A DNA stretch of 64,000 nt from Acetobacterium paludosum (lineage in GTDB: Bacteria > Bacillota > Clostridia > Eubacteriales > Eubacteriaceae): the NCBI RefSeq assembly GCF_008086595.1, contig NZ_RXYA01000002.1, forward strand, positions 62,001 through 126,000. Direction: 5' to 3'. Both the position numbers and the translations under genes were made by a program. Below, piece after piece: positions 62,840 through 64,000 of the stretch (position 1 is the first letter of the stretch; each line of letters begins with the position of its first letter). The notes under the pieces are model-generated. The model saw nothing but the letters and a program-made list of their open reading frames with translations. It ran no database searches and was not told the origin of the DNA.

Positions 62840-62859
62840 AATCGTGTCTCCTCTTCTTT

Positions 62860-63048
62860 CTATGCTTGTTGATCGGACAGAAGTGCTCCGCCAAATCCGA
62901 TATTGTCTAATTCATTTTCTTTCAACAGTACAATGAAAGCCTGCTCCGGTACATTCATCACTTTTGATGCTGTATTGGTGAATTCCTTAACCAATTGTCT
63001 TTTTTGATCAGCATTCAATTTTCCTGCTTCTAATGTGATTACTGGCAT
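62860..63048 (-). CDS. 4-Oxalocrotonate tautomerase family protein
   Basis: Sixty-two residues, the size of the small tautomerases. Pro2 after the initiator Met (MPVITLEAGKLNADQKRQLV) is the catalytic base; the rest forms one beta-alpha-beta unit with NVPEQAFIVLLKENELDNIG. Substrate unknown. Between flavodoxin-type and alcohol dehydrogenase genes with spacings of about 20 bases. Confidence 0.9.
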   Translation of the reverse strand: MPVITLEAGKLNADQKRQLVKEFTNTASKVMNVPEQAFIVLLKENELDNIGFGGALLSDQQA

Positions 63049-63066
63049 AATTTCATCTCCTAAACT

Positions 63067-63603
63067 TTATTTTAATGCTTTACCCATTTCGTAGGCTTTT
63101 TGGGGAAAATCGGTTTGTTCAAGCACTTCTCGTACTGGACATCCAGTTGCCAGCAACTTTCCGGCATCTTCCCAGTTTAGAAAACGCAGCATCGATTCAT
63201 ACATTTTTTCCAGGGCCGTCATCGTCCAATCGTCTGGACCATAGGACGCCGCTAAAAGCATCGCCTTTTTACTCCCGGCAATTTTTGCATTGCTGGCATG
63301 GAATCGGTCAATCACCGCTTTGATCTGGGCTGACATGCCAAAATAGTAAAGCGGGGTCACAAATACAATCAGTTCTGCTTCCACCAATTGGTGACTAAAG
63401 TCACTCATGGAATCCTTGTGCACACATTCTCCATCATGGCTTGAACAATACTCACAAGCCAGACATGGTTTGACATTTTCAAAAGCGGCATCAAATCGGA
63501 ACACCTCATGTCCTGCTTCTTGAGCCCCTTCAATCATTTTATCGGCCAACAAAGCCGTGGTTCCTTTTTTATGAGGACTTCCTGTTATTACGGTTACTTT
63601 CAT
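63067..63603 (-). CDS. Flavodoxin-family NAD(P)H-dependent oxidoreductase
   Basis: A protein of 178 residues with TGSPHKKGTTALLADKMI at the FMN phosphate site and PLYYFGMSAQIKAVIDRFHA in the family position. A cysteine group (CLACEYCSSHDGEC) before the second motif is typical of the iron-sulfur flavoprotein-like NADPH-dependent FMN reductases (IsfA/SudA-like); a compact CxxCxxC plus later Cys might hold a 4Fe-4S cluster. First gene of the cluster; ATG 63603. Confidence 0.9.
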   Translation of the reverse strand: MKVTVITGSPHKKGTTALLADKMIEGAQEAGHEVFRFDAAFENVKPCLACEYCSSHDGECVHKDSMSDFSHQLVEAELIVFVTPLYYFGMSAQIKAVIDRFHASNAKIAGSKKAMLLAASYGPDDWTMTALEKMYESMLRFLNWEDAGKLLATGCPVREVLEQTDFPQKAYEMGKALK

Positions 63604-63813
63604 TTTTTTCTCCTATCAATCAATATTTTTATCGATGAATCCACTATAAACCCTTATCTCAACTTCAGGTCAAGTAAAATATTGAATTTTTTTTACGCTC
63701 ATAAAAAAAATACAAATCAAGAGACTGCTCTCAAAATTTGTGGTCAATTATAATGATGTAAAAATGTCAGGATATCCTGTTTTACCTCCAATTTTGCTTT
63801 GCGATTTCGCAAT

Positions 63814-64000
63814 TTATTTCTGATCAGGTTCAATTCTATTGATGATTTTTGCCGGCACACCACCGACAATGACATTTGGTGGCACATTTTTGGTGACAAC
63901 TGCACCGGCGGCAATAACCGCACCAGCGCCAATGGCGACGCCCGGAACAACCGTCACGTTGGCCCCAATCCAAACGTTTTTGCCGATGATAATGGAAGCC
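63814..64000 (-). CDS. Sugar O-acetyltransferase (left-handed beta helix), cut by window edge
   Basis: The minus strand carries [20 protein letters not shown] then [20 protein letters not shown] and [15 protein letters not shown], stop at 63814. These hexapeptide repeats are the C-terminal part of maltose/galactoside/nodulation-type O-acetyltransferases that use acetyl-CoA. The N-terminal part lies beyond 64000. Confidence 0.88.
   Translation of the reverse strand, partial: ASIIIGKNVWIGANVTVVPGVAIGAGAVIAAGAVVTKNVPPNVIVGGVPAKIINRIEPDQK

Noticed and set aside
63744-63950. Minus-strand open frame of 68 codons at the right edge
   Set aside because: It is an out-of-frame shadow of the hexapeptide acetyltransferase, whose repeats are clear in another frame.
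1-64000. tRNA or rRNA genes
   Set aside because: I saw no cloverleaf with conserved TTCGA/TTCAA arms and CCA end, and no rRNA-like conserved stretches; a covariance scan would settle it.

Overview
The window reads as chromosomal DNA of a strict anaerobe of the Clostridia, most likely an acetogen close to Acetobacterium/Eubacteriaceae. The grounds are low-to-moderate GC, strong AGGAGG-type ribosome sites, an EFR1 flavodoxin-ferredoxin, 4Fe-4S proteins, a flavodiiron remnant, a stand-alone corrinoid methyl-carrier protein and a large methyl-accepting chemotaxis protein. The genus is inferred from gene content; no rRNA or tRNA gene was recognised.

About 0.8-46 kb is an accessory region dominated by short minus-strand genes of unrelated function: YjbR/MmcQ proteins, P-loop kinases, VOC proteins, TfoX C-terminal proteins, acetyltransferases, SDRs, transglutaminase-like proteins, Fic proteins and Crp/MerR/XRE regulators. 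Many are duplicated, truncated, frameshifted or fused. A dispersed repeat of about 22-33 bp (AAGTTAAGTG, one base, GCCTGGCACC, often followed by RTCAGTG) occurs more than twenty times in this region, nearly always in the same orientation. It usually lies just after the stop codon of a minus-strand gene or exactly where a gene fragment ends. The region therefore looks like an array of gene modules separated by a common boundary element. It resembles an integron cassette array in content and layout, but the element is not a canonical attC site and no integrase is present. I found no copy from 46.3 kb to the end.

Within the accessory region, 5.3-17.8 kb holds more conventional regulator-target pairs: Crp with DUF4386, MerR with an SDR, TetR with an MFS exporter. 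The stretch 17.8-33 kb is a graveyard of duplicated modules. An intact IS21-family element (33226-35783, with 6-bp target duplication) interrupts an mmcQ gene. From 36 to 44 kb lies a candidate defence or stress island: a two-gene unit of large unrecognised proteins, another unrecognised gene, an AvcD-like anti-phage dCTP deaminase and a membrane protein, separated by boundary repeats. It is followed by remnants of a second istA and of a type I restriction hsdR.

From 46 to 64 kb gene order is more ordinary: FMN reductase, chemotaxis receptor, a membrane-anchored protein with a chitobiase-like domain, MarR plus serine hydrolase, a metallophosphoesterase, a corrinoid protein, class I fructose-bisphosphate aldolase, a collapsed TetR/MMPL locus, a YgiD-type dioxygenase, and a flavodoxin / tautomerase / iron alcohol dehydrogenase / MerR cluster. 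Several remnants here (TetR/MMPL, MarR fragment) show that deletion is active outside the repeat zone as well.
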